Source of the DNA: JAAYZB01 sp937958685
GTDB lineage: Bacteria > Bacillota_I > Bacilli_A > Izemoplasmatales > Hujiaoplasmataceae
Assembly (NCBI GenBank): GCA_036824265.1
Contig: DAITAL010000071.1
Coordinates: 1-5,892, forward strand
Reading direction: 5' to 3'
DNA length: 5,892 bases
The notes beneath the pieces were generated by a model. That model made no database searches and was not told where the DNA came from. It saw only the letters and a list, made by a program, of their open reading frames with translations. The position numbers and the translations under genes were made by a program. Below, piece by piece: positions 1-5,892 of this stretch. The stretch's first letter is position 1. Each line of letters begins with the position of its first letter.

Positions 1-576
<576 letters not shown>

Positions 577-578
577 TG

Positions 579-2015
579 CTACTCCTCCTTCTGCCTTCCC
601 GGCAGGATGCTTCGGTATGCCTTGCGGTATTTCTTGGCGGACCTGGTCCAACTGAAGTCGGCGGCCATGGCGTTTTTCACCAATCCGTCCCACGCCTCGG
701 GGAGGCGATGGACGGTCAGCGCGTATCTGATGACATGCATCATGTCGTGAGCGTTGAAGTGGGTGAAACTGAACCCGTTGCCGGTGAGTTCGTACTCGTT
801 GAACGGTTCCACAGTGTCAAGAAGGCCGCCAGTTTCCCTGACGATCGGAATCGACCCATACTTGAGCGCAATCATCTGGCTCAATCCGCAAGGCTCGAAT
901 TTCGAGGGCATGAGGAAGATGTCCGAGGCCGCGTAGATCTTATGGGCCAGCGGATTGTCATAGCCGATCTTGACATAGACCCGTTCCGGAAATCTGCCCA
1001 TGAGACCAAGGAAGTAATCATGGTACTCCTGCTCGCCGTCGCCCAAGACCATGAAGTAGAAATCGTCAACCGCCAGCATTTCGTCGAAGACGCGTCTGAT
1101 CAAATCGATTCCCTTCTGGTTCACCAGCCGCGAGATGAAACCGATCAGCGGTTTATCCGCCGGAAACTCGAACCGCGTGACATCTTGAAGCTCAAGTTTG
1201 TTCTCCTGCTTGCCGGCGCGGTAATCCTGGCAGGTATAATTGCGCTTGATCAGCGGGTCGGTCTTTGGATCGAAATCGGTGTAGCTGATGCCGTTCAGAA
1301 TTCCGACAAGTTGCGTTCCTCTGGCTTTGAGGAGCCGTTGGAGTCCGTAGCCGTAGTAGTCGGTGAGGATCTCCCGGGCGTAAGTTTCGGAAACTGTCGT
1401 GACGAGATCCGCCGTAACGATGCCGGCTTTGAGGAAATTTAGAAAGCCCTCAAACTCAAACGCGGGATCGTATTCGATGCCGAAAAAACCATGATCAAGA
1501 AGCGGAAAGACGCCCTGATAAGCGAGATTGTGGATGGTCAGGACTGTCTTCGCACCTAAGTCCTTGTATTTCGTTCTTAGCAGAACGGGGATCATCGCTG
1601 TGTGCCAATCGTGAACATGGACGATGTCGGGGATGAAACCCAGCCGTGGCAACGCTTCAAGGACCGCCAACTGGAAAAAGGCGAACCGTTCCGATTCGTC
1701 GCCATAATTGTAAATTTGGTCGCGGGAGCCGAACGAAAAGAGGTTGTCGATGAAATAGTAGTCGATGTTCTGGTGTTTCAGCGTCTTGACACCGACATAA
1801 ACGTTCTTTTTCCTACCAACGGTGATCTTGAAGTCGAGCAAGTGGGTCATCTGCTCGCCGTATTTGTCGATGATGATCTTATAAAGGGGCAGCGCCACCC
1901 TGACATCGGCATTGCGGAGCCTCTTGATCTCGCGCGGGAGCGATCCGACAACATCCGCCAGCCCTCCCACCTTCACAAAGGGGTAGCATTCAGCGCTGAC
2001 ATGCAATATGTTCAT
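579..2015 (-). CDS. glgA: Glycogen synthase, ADP-glucose type (GT5 family)
   Basis: GlgA transfers glucose from ADP-glucose to the non-reducing end of an alpha-1,4-glucan in the cytoplasm. The protein is complete at 478 residues, the usual GT5 length. The N-terminal starch-synthase domain opens with MNILHVSAECYPFVKVGGLADV. K15 of KVGG is the conserved ADP-glucose-binding lysine. VHVHDWH is at about 132-138, TIHNLAYQG at about 160-168, and NGI at about 241-243. The C-terminal GT-B half has SRLVNQKGID at about 295-304, with the R296/K301 pair expected to bind the nucleotide phosphates. KFEPCGLSQ is at about 372-380 with the acidic catalytic-site residue E374, and ETGGL is at 394-398. The start is supported by AAAGGAGGA at 2021-2029 and by the family-typical N-terminus. 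An extended -10 promoter lies just upstream, and glgC follows after two bases. Placing the synthase gene before glgC reverses the common glgC-(glgD)-glgA order. No substitution of a key residue was seen. Confidence 0.97.
   Translation of the reverse strand: MNILHVSAECYPFVKVGGLADVVGSLPREIKRLRNADVRVALPLYKIIIDKYGEQMTHLLDFKITVGRKKNVYVGVKTLKHQNIDYYFIDNLFSFGSRDQIYNYGDESERFAFFQLAVLEALPRLGFIPDIVHVHDWHTAMIPVLLRTKYKDLGAKTVLTIHNLAYQGVFPLLDHGFFGIEYDPAFEFEGFLNFLKAGIVTADLVTTVSETYAREILTDYYGYGLQRLLKARGTQLVGILNGISYTDFDPKTDPLIKRNYTCQDYRAGKQENKLELQDVTRFEFPADKPLIGFISRLVNQKGIDLIRRVFDEMLAVDDFYFMVLGDGEQEYHDYFLGLMGRFPERVYVKIGYDNPLAHKIYAASDIFLMPSKFEPCGLSQMIALKYGSIPIVRETGGLLDTVEPFNEYELTGNGFSFTHFNAHDMMHVIRYALTVHRLPEAWDGLVKNAMAADFSWTRSAKKYRKAYRSILPGRQKEE
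582..590 (-). promoter_or_regulatory. Ribosome binding site of glgC, inside the 3' end of glgA
   Basis: On the minus strand AAGGAGGAG overlaps the last codons of glgA (Lys-Glu-Glu) and directly precedes its TAG stop. AAGGAGG ends seven bases before the glgC ATG, which is optimal spacing. Its placement inside the upstream reading frame fixes the glgC start and suggests that ribosomes finishing glgA re-initiate on glgC. Confidence 0.85.
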
Positions 2016-2020
2016 GGGTC

Positions 2021-2072
2021 TCCTCCTTTTTTCGTGCTAATGTAATTATATCATATCAGCGATCCTTTTCCA
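2021..2072 (-). promoter_or_regulatory. Promoter and ribosome binding site of the glgA-glgC unit
   Basis: On the minus strand a perfect TATAAT (2045-2050) is preceded by TGA (2051-2053), which gives an extended -10 element. TGGAAA at 2067-2072 matches four of six bases of the -35 consensus with a 16-base spacer. Transcription would begin near 2038, leaving a leader of only about 22 bases, so a riboswitch or attenuator is unlikely. The leader carries AAAGGAGGA (2021-2029), and its AGGAGG core ends six bases before the glgA ATG. No operator repeat was recognised. The call rests on the sequence match and on position between the kinase terminator and glgA. Confidence 0.7.
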
Positions 2073-2106
2073 TATCCCGATGGCAATTCCGCCCGTTTTC
2101 GCAAAG

Positions 2107-2136
2107 AAAAAAAAGAACACTAATCGATTAGTGTTC
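2107..2136 (-). terminator. Intrinsic terminator of the nucleoside kinase gene, overlapping its stop codon
   Basis: Bases 2115-2136 form a perfect 22-base palindrome. Read on the minus strand it is a 9-bp stem, GAACACTAA pairing with TTAGTGTTC, around a TCGA loop. Eight T residues follow directly (2107-2114 as A on the plus strand). The stem includes the last two codons (Glu, His) and the TAA stop of the kinase, so there is no untranslated spacer before the hairpin. It should insulate glgA-glgC from kinase transcription, consistent with the separate glgA promoter downstream. Confidence 0.9.
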
Positions 2137-3759
2137 AAAGACGCTTTTGCCGATGAACTCGCGAAGGAGCGAATTGCAGGGCACGAGATACTGGTCGATT
2201 TCCCGGAAGTACTTCAGAAACTTGATCAGCCTGTTGGCGTGGATGAAATATTCCGAGTCATTCGGAATTTGCAGAAGCGCATTCAGGGCATACTTCTTGA
2301 GGACGCACAATTCATACGTCAGTTCGGAATTGAAAATGTAGTTGGCGCTTTCGATGAAGGGATAGATCCATTTGTATTCGCCTCGTCTGACCGAACCCCA
2401 CATGCTCAGGGTTTTTTCAGGAGAAGTGCTGCGGAACTGCAGGTCCCTGACGATTCTCCGCAAAAGCCTGATGTCCGTGAGGCCGATGGGATTGTTATAG
2501 TCGATGTTGATCTGGGAAAGCGGCGAGATGTAGATCTTGAACTTTTGGCTTGCGGGGATGAATTCGGTCAGGAGATCGTTGAGGGCGTGAATGCCTTCGA
2601 TGATGATCGGATTGTGGGAGGAGATCGTCAATGGGGCCGAGAAACCGCGCTTGCGGGTCTTGAAGTCAAAGAAAGGCAGGGCGACGGGTTCGCCGTTGAT
2701 CAGGTCGGTGATGTTGCGGTTGAACATGTCGAGATCAAGGGCGTTCACATGTTCCAAATCAGGCATGCCGAATTCGTCGATCGGCGCTTTCTCGACCGGC
2801 AGATAGTAGTTGTCGATCGAAATCATCAGCGGTTTGATTCCGCGGGTCAGCAGTTCGATCTCCAGTCGGCGGGAGAAGGTTGTCTTGCCGGATGACGAAG
2901 GGCCGGCGATCGCGATCAGGCGGATGTTGTCGACATCGCGGGAGATGATATCACCAAGTTCGCACAGTTGGTTGTTGTGCTTCGTTTCGCACATGTTGAC
3001 GAACTCCACCTGTTTCTTGTTCTCGATCTTCCGGTTCATTTTGTAGATCATGTCGCTGTCGCAGTTGATCGCCCATTGCTCGGCACGGGTCAAGACCCGC
3101 AGGAATCCGGGGGAATCGGAAAATTCGGGAATCTGCCCTTTCTCTTCGATGCGCGGATAGCGGACAAGAAAACCGGGGCTGTAATAAAAAAGTTCGAATT
3201 CGGTCAAATAACCGGTCGAGGGCACCATATAACCGTACATGTAGTTTTTGTAGCCGTCACATTCGTAGATATTCACGATTTCCTTGCGGTATTTGAGGGT
3301 TTCAACTTTATCGGTGTATCCCTGGCTCTGGTAATATTTGCGCGCGTTCGCGATCGTCTCTTTCTTGCGGACAATCGGGTAATCGGCGGCGATGATTGAC
3401 TGCATCTCGGCAACCACGTTCTCGACCATCGCCGGTGTGATGACGCCATTGACGGCTCGTCCGTAGATGCCCATGGAAATGCTGTTGGAAAACTTTATCT
3501 GCAGCTGCGGATAGACGCGATGAAAGGCCATGCAAACGAGATACCGCATGGTGGTGGCGTAGATCCTTGTCGCATCCTGGTAGGTGAAGTCCAGAAACTC
3601 GACATTGGCGTCGTCCTCGACGACGTAGGCAAGCTCGCGCAGTCGGTTGTTGACTTTCGCGCCGAAATAGGCGCCTGGGTATTGCCTGGCAAGGTCCTCG
3701 AGCCTGACGCCTTGGGAAAAACGGTGGATGTCGTCGCCAACCTTGATGGTAATCATCAT
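2128..3759 (-). CDS. Nucleoside (uridine) kinase with N-terminal TGS and threonyl-tRNA-synthetase-like region
   Basis: The C-terminal half is a uridine-kinase/phosphoribulokinase-type P-loop kinase, expected to phosphorylate uridine or cytidine with ATP or GTP for pyrimidine salvage in the cytoplasm. At 543 residues the protein is far longer than classical Udk (about 210) and matches the fused family found in Firmicutes, Thermotoga and related groups. Residues 1-60 resemble a TGS domain. Residues about 60-270 resemble the second additional domain of threonyl-tRNA synthetase. The kinase begins near 280 with the Walker A motif GPSSSGKTT (286-294). SIDNYY (314-319) has the conserved aspartate D316, DLEHVNALDLD is at 334-344, and IIIEGIHAL at 385-393. 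AGGAGG lies four bases before the first ATG and seven before the second (3756), so the true N-terminus may be one residue shorter. The gene appears monocistronic, with its own terminator. The family's substrate and the role of the N-terminal part are poorly established, so I give no symbol. Confidence 0.93.
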   Translation of the reverse strand: MMITIKVGDDIHRFSQGVRLEDLARQYPGAYFGAKVNNRLRELAYVVEDDANVEFLDFTYQDATRIYATTMRYLVCMAFHRVYPQLQIKFSNSISMGIYGRAVNGVITPAMVENVVAEMQSIIAADYPIVRKKETIANARKYYQSQGYTDKVETLKYRKEIVNIYECDGYKNYMYGYMVPSTGYLTEFELFYYSPGFLVRYPRIEEKGQIPEFSDSPGFLRVLTRAEQWAINCDSDMIYKMNRKIENKKQVEFVNMCETKHNNQLCELGDIISRDVDNIRLIAIAGPSSSGKTTFSRRLEIELLTRGIKPLMISIDNYYLPVEKAPIDEFGMPDLEHVNALDLDMFNRNITDLINGEPVALPFFDFKTRKRGFSAPLTISSHNPIIIEGIHALNDLLTEFIPASQKFKIYISPLSQINIDYNNPIGLTDIRLLRRIVRDLQFRSTSPEKTLSMWGSVRRGEYKWIYPFIESANYIFNSELTYELCVLKKYALNALLQIPNDSEYFIHANRLIKFLKYFREIDQYLVPCNSLLREFIGKSVFEH

Positions 3760-3762
3760 TGG

Positions 3763-3800
3763 ACCTCCTGTGAAAACGCTTGTATTATTATTTTACTACT
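3763..3800 (-). promoter_or_regulatory. Ribosome binding site and candidate -10 of the nucleoside kinase gene
   Basis: AGGAGG is read on the minus strand from 3769 to 3764, four bases before the first of two tandem ATG codons and seven before the second. TAAAAT (3790-3795) is a five-of-six match to the -10 consensus and would start transcription near 3783. No convincing -35 was found; the best, TAGCAA with a 16-base spacer, matches only three of six. The ribosome binding site is secure and the promoter is tentative. Confidence 0.45.
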
Positions 3801-3804
3801 TTGT

Positions 3805-3837
3805 CGCTTTTTTGCTAGGGATAACCAAAAAAAAGCG
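3805..3837. repeat. Inverted repeat in the divergent kinase / membrane-protein intergenic region
   Basis: CGCTTTTTT (3805-3813) is the exact reverse complement of AAAAAAGCG (3829-3837), with a 15-base centre. It lies about halfway between the divergent starts and covers the -35 zone of the candidate kinase promoter. It could be an operator. Because most of the arms are A/T homopolymer, a chance origin is also plausible. It is not a normal terminator, since no gene ends here. Confidence 0.4.
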
Positions 3838-3876
3838 GAAAATGGAAAATCGCCATCCATTCGGCGACATTTCGAT

Positions 3877-3905
3877 TATAATATTAATAACCCCATCAAA
3901 AGGAG
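3877..3905 (+). promoter_or_regulatory. Candidate -10 element and ribosome binding site of the YwaF-like gene
   Basis: A perfect TATAAT lies at 3877-3882, but there is no recognisable -35 at 16-18 bases, so the promoter may be weak or activator-dependent. Transcription would start near 3889, giving a leader of about 24 bases. AAAAGGAG (3898-3905) ends one base before the ATG at 3907, which is too close, and seven bases before the ATG at 3913. This spacing chooses 3913 as the start. TCGCC (3850-3854) and GGCGA (3863-3867) form a short inverted repeat where the -35 would be. Confidence 0.5.
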
Positions 3906-3912
3906 AATGGCA

Positions 3913-4722
3913 ATGTTGCTGTCGCGTTTTTTTACGAGCCAGGGAATGGACGATCATCCGGAACTGTATTTGTTCAAATGGCCTCACCTGCTCTATATCC
4001 TTTTGGCGATCATCCTCTTTTTCGTGCTGATGAAACTGTTCCGGAACCGCTCCTTGCGGACCAGAAAGATTTTTGTCACCATTTGCTGCTTGACGATGTT
4101 GATCCTCAAGTATGCCGGCGAAGCGCTGTTTATCTGGGAATGGTCGCACTATGGGGATCAGTTGTCGTCATTTTCGCATCCCTTCCTCGATTTTCGCACG
4201 CTGATCTCGTTTCAACTCTGCGGCGTGAACAACGTCCTATTGCCGCTTGTCATCTGGTTTGATTGGAAGCGGATGAAGGATTTTCTCTATTCAACGTCGA
4301 TCATCGGCGGACTGGCCGTGATTCTTTATCCCGTCGGCGTGCTCTACGGCGATCCGTTTTACTTCACATTTCCGATTTTGCGGAGTCTTGTCGTCCACTT
4401 CCTGCTCGTGTTCCTGCCGTGTTTCCTGATGGCAACCGGCGAGTTCCGCCTTGAAGGCCGCAACTGGGCCAACACCTTCATCGGCGCGCTGTTGATGACG
4501 GCGTGGGCGATGTTTGGCAACCTCGTCGTTGATCCGGGCGCCAACAACATGTATTTGATGGAAAATCCCTTTCTCGGCGGTCCGGTACCGCTCCTGAACG
4601 TGCTTCCCCACGGTTACCACATGTTCGTCCTCGCCACGCTTGTATTTCTGGCGTTCTTGTTGGTCTATTGGATCGCCGGCATCTATTTCCGGCACCGCGA
4701 CCGGAAAGGCCTGCGATCATAG
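3913..4722 (+). CDS. Multi-spanning membrane protein, YwaF / TIGR02206 (TP0381)-like
   Basis: The predicted protein has 269 residues and about seven hydrophobic helices, at roughly 24-42, 53-71, 97-117, 126-146, 156-175, 188-204 and 232-256. A basic C-terminal tail (HRDRKGLR) follows. No signal peptide is evident beyond the first helix, so it should be an inner-membrane protein. Helix number, the FQLCG motif followed by a hydrophobic LLPL stretch near 100-111, and NNMYLMENP (211-219) before a last long helix resemble the YwaF/TIGR02206 family. That family has no established bacterial function and is distantly related to eukaryotic TMEM164. C103 and H162 lie in helices and are candidate functional residues. 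The frame stays open upstream to 3520 across the antisense kinase gene, but the ribosome binding site selects 3913. The gene stands alone, divergent from the kinase and convergent with the pectinesterase. The coding call is firm; the family assignment is from remembered motifs. Confidence 0.8.
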   Translation: MLLSRFFTSQGMDDHPELYLFKWPHLLYILLAIILFFVLMKLFRNRSLRTRKIFVTICCLTMLILKYAGEALFIWEWSHYGDQLSSFSHPFLDFRTLISFQLCGVNNVLLPLVIWFDWKRMKDFLYSTSIIGGLAVILYPVGVLYGDPFYFTFPILRSLVVHFLLVFLPCFLMATGEFRLEGRNWANTFIGALLMTAWAMFGNLVVDPGANNMYLMENPFLGGPVPLLNVLPHGYHMFVLATLVFLAFLLVYWIAGIYFRHRDRKGLRS

Positions 4723-4750
4723 AAAGGACGACCCGCGGTCGTCCCTTTTT
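4723..4750 (+). terminator. Intrinsic terminator of the YwaF-like gene, probably shared with the convergent pectinesterase gene
   Basis: GGACGACC (4726-4733) pairs with GGTCGTCC (4737-4744) in a perfect 8-bp GC-rich stem around a CGC loop. It is followed by C and five T (4746-4750). The hairpin begins three bases after the TAG stop at 4722. On the minus strand the same hairpin begins four bases after the TAA of the pectinesterase gene, but is followed only by TTTCT, so termination should be weaker in that direction. It fills nearly the whole 26-base gap between the convergent genes. Confidence 0.88.
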
Positions 4751-5892
4751 ATGAAGTTTCAGCCAAAGCCACAATCAGGGCATAATCGCTGGCATGATTC
4801 CATTCGCTGCCGAAGTCATGCGCTCCGTTGATCTGTGCAAAAACTGTATCCTTGTCAATGAAGGTTGCCGCCTGCGTCTCCGAAAGCGGCTGTCCCTTGG
4901 TGGTGATTGGCAGAATGGCGCCGTCGGTGTTGCGGTTCTGATACTCATGGAAGCGGGCGTTCTCGGGAAGGTTGCCGGACATCTCGGTCCAGCCTGCGGT
5001 GGCGATGTGGGCACCGAAAGTGTTGTCGATGTAGGCGATCGCCGCGCTGGCCCCCCAAGGCCGGCCAAGAAAGATCGTGCCCTCGGCAACTCCTGAATCG
5101 GCGATGAGTTCGTTGTGGTAGAAGACATAACCGATCGCGAGCAAGGCGCTCTCTTGGGTGGCGAAGCCTTTGTTGGTCGCGATCGCGCCGCCACTCACCG
5201 GACGATAGAGGCTCTTGATCGTCGAATCCTCGAAGTAGGCGGGACCGCCGTTGCCGAAGATGAAGTCGACGACACCTTCGACATAGACATTCCTGTAGTA
5301 TTGCCTGCCGCTCTTGGCATAAAGCGTGTCCTGGTACCCCAAAAAGGCGCAATTGTAGAAGATGACGCGATCGGCTTCCGTCACGAGCGCCACCGCTTGC
5401 TTGTCTGCGATGTTTGCCTGCAGATAGTCGAAGCCATTGGCAAAGGTGATGTTCGCCGCCAGGAAGTTGGTGGCTGCGGATTTGATGGCGACGGTTGCGG
5501 ATCCCTGGGTCCCCCAGGTGCCGCCTGTTGGGTTTGGTTGGCCGCTCGCCGCATCATAGGTGATGATGGTCGTATCCCGGCTCTCGCCGACCAAACGCAC
5601 GTTGGGGACTGCGAGGGTCACTTTTTCATAATATGTGCCAGCCCGGACATGGACGATCTTCTCGATGTCGCTTGGCAGCGCCAGATTGGCCAAATGTTGG
5701 AATGCGGACTTGACAGTGGCGAAAGCGTATGCGCTCTCGACATAGGCGCCGACGGGACAGGCATATTCATGATCGGCGGTGAGGAAGATTTGGTTCTCGG
5801 TGACTATCGCATCGCTGGCAACGACATGGACGTTGATGGATACGGCTGGTAAGTCGCGATATGTGAAATGGAGCTGGTAAGTTCCCGGCACT
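4749..5892 (-). CDS. Pectinesterase (carbohydrate esterase family 8), C-terminal part of a larger protein; 5' end off the right edge
   Basis: Pectinesterase hydrolyses methyl esters of polygalacturonate, preparing pectin for lyases and hydrolases, normally outside the cell. The visible 380 residues hold a full right-handed beta-helix catalytic domain. AGTYYEK (84-90) is the first family motif, and DKQAVAL is at 163-169. YQDTLYAKSGRQYY (186-199) carries Q187 and the acid/base D188. VDFIFG (208-213) carries the nucleophile D209, and LGRPWG (275-280) carries R277 and W279. The 21-residue spacing of the two aspartates is typical. Residues 2-24 (PGTYQLHFTYRDLPAVSINV and onward) resemble the last strands of a bacterial Ig-like domain. 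The first in-frame start-type codon, a GTG at 5891, has no visible ribosome binding site and is almost certainly internal. Any signal peptide lies beyond base 5892. The C-terminus ends shortly after the catalytic fold, with no LPXTG motif or membrane anchor. All key catalytic residues are present. Confidence 0.95.
   Translation of the reverse strand, partial: VPGTYQLHFTYRDLPAVSINVHVVASDAIVTENQIFLTADHEYACPVGAYVESAYAFATVKSAFQHLANLALPSDIEKIVHVRAGTYYEKVTLAVPNVRLVGESRDTTIITYDAASGQPNPTGGTWGTQGSATVAIKSAATNFLAANITFANGFDYLQANIADKQAVALVTEADRVIFYNCAFLGYQDTLYAKSGRQYYRNVYVEGVVDFIFGNGGPAYFEDSTIKSLYRPVSGGAIATNKGFATQESALLAIGYVFYHNELIADSGVAEGTIFLGRPWGASAAIAYIDNTFGAHIATAGWTEMSGNLPENARFHEYQNRNTDGAILPITTKGQPLSETQAATFIDKDTVFAQINGAHDFGSEWNHASDYALIVALAETS

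Noticed and set aside
2016..2106. Possible riboswitch or small RNA in the glgA leader
   Set aside because: The predicted start point leaves only about 22 bases of leader, and the rest of the gap is promoter and terminator with no further stable hairpin seen.
2080..2895. A 271-residue plus-strand open frame opposite the kinase gene
   Set aside because: It is rich in Asp, Val and Arg and lacks domain motifs, as expected of an antisense shadow. It also begins across the kinase terminator hairpin.
3520..3912. N-terminal extension of the YwaF-like frame back to 3520
   Set aside because: It would overlap the antisense kinase gene and cross the intergenic promoter region. The ribosome binding site at 3898-3905 supports the ATG at 3913.
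5115..5852. A 245-residue plus-strand open frame opposite the pectinesterase gene
   Set aside because: The minus strand carries all pectinesterase catalytic motifs in order. The plus frame has no recognisable domain.

Overview
The window carries five protein-coding genes, two of them cut by the window edges, and no RNA gene, mobile element or CRISPR array. It looks like chromosomal DNA from a Firmicutes/Bacilli-type bacterium, possibly an Erysipelotrichia- or Acholeplasma-like lineage. The reasons are strong AGGAGG ribosome binding sites, a uridine kinase fused to a TGS/threonyl-tRNA-synthetase-like region, GlgA and GlgC of Bacillus/Clostridium type, and a YwaF-like membrane protein. Base composition is near half G+C. 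All four visible stop codons are TAA or TAG, and the genes read through in the standard code. The taxonomic placement is inference.

Layout, left to right. Bases 1-2015 hold a two-gene glycogen-synthesis unit on the minus strand: glgA (glycogen synthase), then glgC (ADP-glucose pyrophosphorylase, its end beyond base 1). Two bases separate the glgA stop from the glgC start. An extended -10 promoter and a good ribosome binding site precede glgA. Bases 2107-2136 are a very clear terminator whose hairpin includes the stop codon of the next gene upstream. Bases 2128-3759 encode, on the minus strand, the TGS-domain nucleoside (uridine) kinase. A 153-base divergent intergenic region follows, with a 9-bp inverted repeat and weak promoter candidates in both directions. 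Bases 3913-4722 encode, on the plus strand, a seven-helix YwaF/TIGR02206-like membrane protein. Only 26 bases, mostly a GC-rich terminator hairpin, separate it from the convergent minus-strand gene at 4749-5892. That gene is the C-terminal part of a pectinesterase preceded by what looks like the end of an Ig-like domain.

Functionally, GlgC makes ADP-glucose and GlgA polymerises it into alpha-1,4-glucan. The pectinesterase would demethylate plant pectin outside the cell. Together they suggest a carbohydrate-degrading, carbon-storing organism in contact with plant material, but nothing links these genes in one transcript. The kinase salvages pyrimidine nucleosides and appears to be monocistronic. 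I found no convincing new system. The items most worth a second look are the membrane protein, the edge-truncated surface pectinesterase and the glgA-before-glgC order.
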